This document shows positions 63,997 through 64,000 of a stretch of 64,000 nt of DNA, one piece after another (the first letter of the stretch is position 1; each line of letters opens with the position of its first letter). Both the position numbers and the translations under genes were made by a program. The DNA is taken from assembly GCF_001757105.1 (NCBI RefSeq), contig NZ_MDHN01000013.1:1-64000 (forward strand), in the 5' to 3' direction. The DNA is from Alteromonas confluentis. GTDB taxonomy: Bacteria > Pseudomonadota > Gammaproteobacteria > Enterobacterales > Alteromonadaceae. The notes beneath the pieces are model-generated. The model made no database searches. It was not told where the DNA came from and saw nothing but the letters and a program-made list of their open reading frames with translations.

Positions 63997-64000
63997 CGTT

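Overview
The window reads as the replication-origin region of a gammaproteobacterial chromosome, most likely from the Alteromonadales/Alteromonadaceae (Alteromonas, Aestuariibacter or Lacimicrobium type). This placement is an inference from gene order and protein flavour, not from a search. The genes are nearly all housekeeping genes of intact length. I see no insertion sequence, prophage, integrase, CRISPR array or obvious foreign island, so most of what is new here lies in the non-coding DNA and the gene arrangement.

Layout. 1-600: the 5' end of a 16S rRNA gene on the minus strand with two tandem rRNA promoters. 0.7-8.4 kb: yrdA, then a mostly minus-strand group (aroE, ompW, hemF, tsaC, a topoisomerase-type zinc-finger protein, smg, dprA, a LysM protein), with a truncated haemoglobin gene starting head-to-head with aroE. 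8.5-14.9 kb: def-fmt-rsmB-trkA, facing trkH and elbB. 15-22.6 kb: polA, Spot 42 RNA, yihA, cytochrome c4, a CsrC-like RNA, a methyltransferase, yihI, a DUF2489 gene and tag. The order polA-spf-yihA-csrC-yihI is the Escherichia coli order with two extra genes inserted. 22.7-28.2 kb: glyQS, a small lipoprotein and an S9 peptidase.

28.4-46.5 kb is the replication core. gyrB, recF, dnaN and dnaA run leftward; rpmH, rnpA, yidD, yidC, yajQ, mnmE, mioC and a dnaT/dnaC-like pair run rightward. Then comes a dense DnaA-box/GATC region (oriC) before mnmG, rsmG, parA and parB. A second origin-like cluster of DnaA boxes, GATC sites and an AT-rich tract lies between dnaA and rpmH, and a smaller one lies in front of polA. 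Three parS-like sites (one in rsmB, two in recF) are the expected targets of the ParB encoded here.

46.6-53.8 kb is the complete F-type ATP synthase operon atpIBEFHAGDC with a promoter and terminator. 53.9-64 kb holds smaller genes: a GFA-type protein, a VOC protein, an unknown membrane protein, a DTW-domain tRNA enzyme, an alkyltransferase-like protein, an HD-GYP protein, an OmpA-type lipoprotein, a SnoaL-like secreted protein, a SEC-C protein, YicC and a second S9 peptidase.

The observations I rate highest are: a 72-nt Spot 42 RNA lacking the middle hairpin; a possible second small RNA just after it; a CsrC-like RNA at the conserved locus; two origin-like clusters about 7 kb apart; a helicase-loader (dnaT/dnaC-like) pair adjoining oriC; parS sites embedded in recF; and an 11-bp hairpin that hides the dprA ribosome-binding site and start codon.
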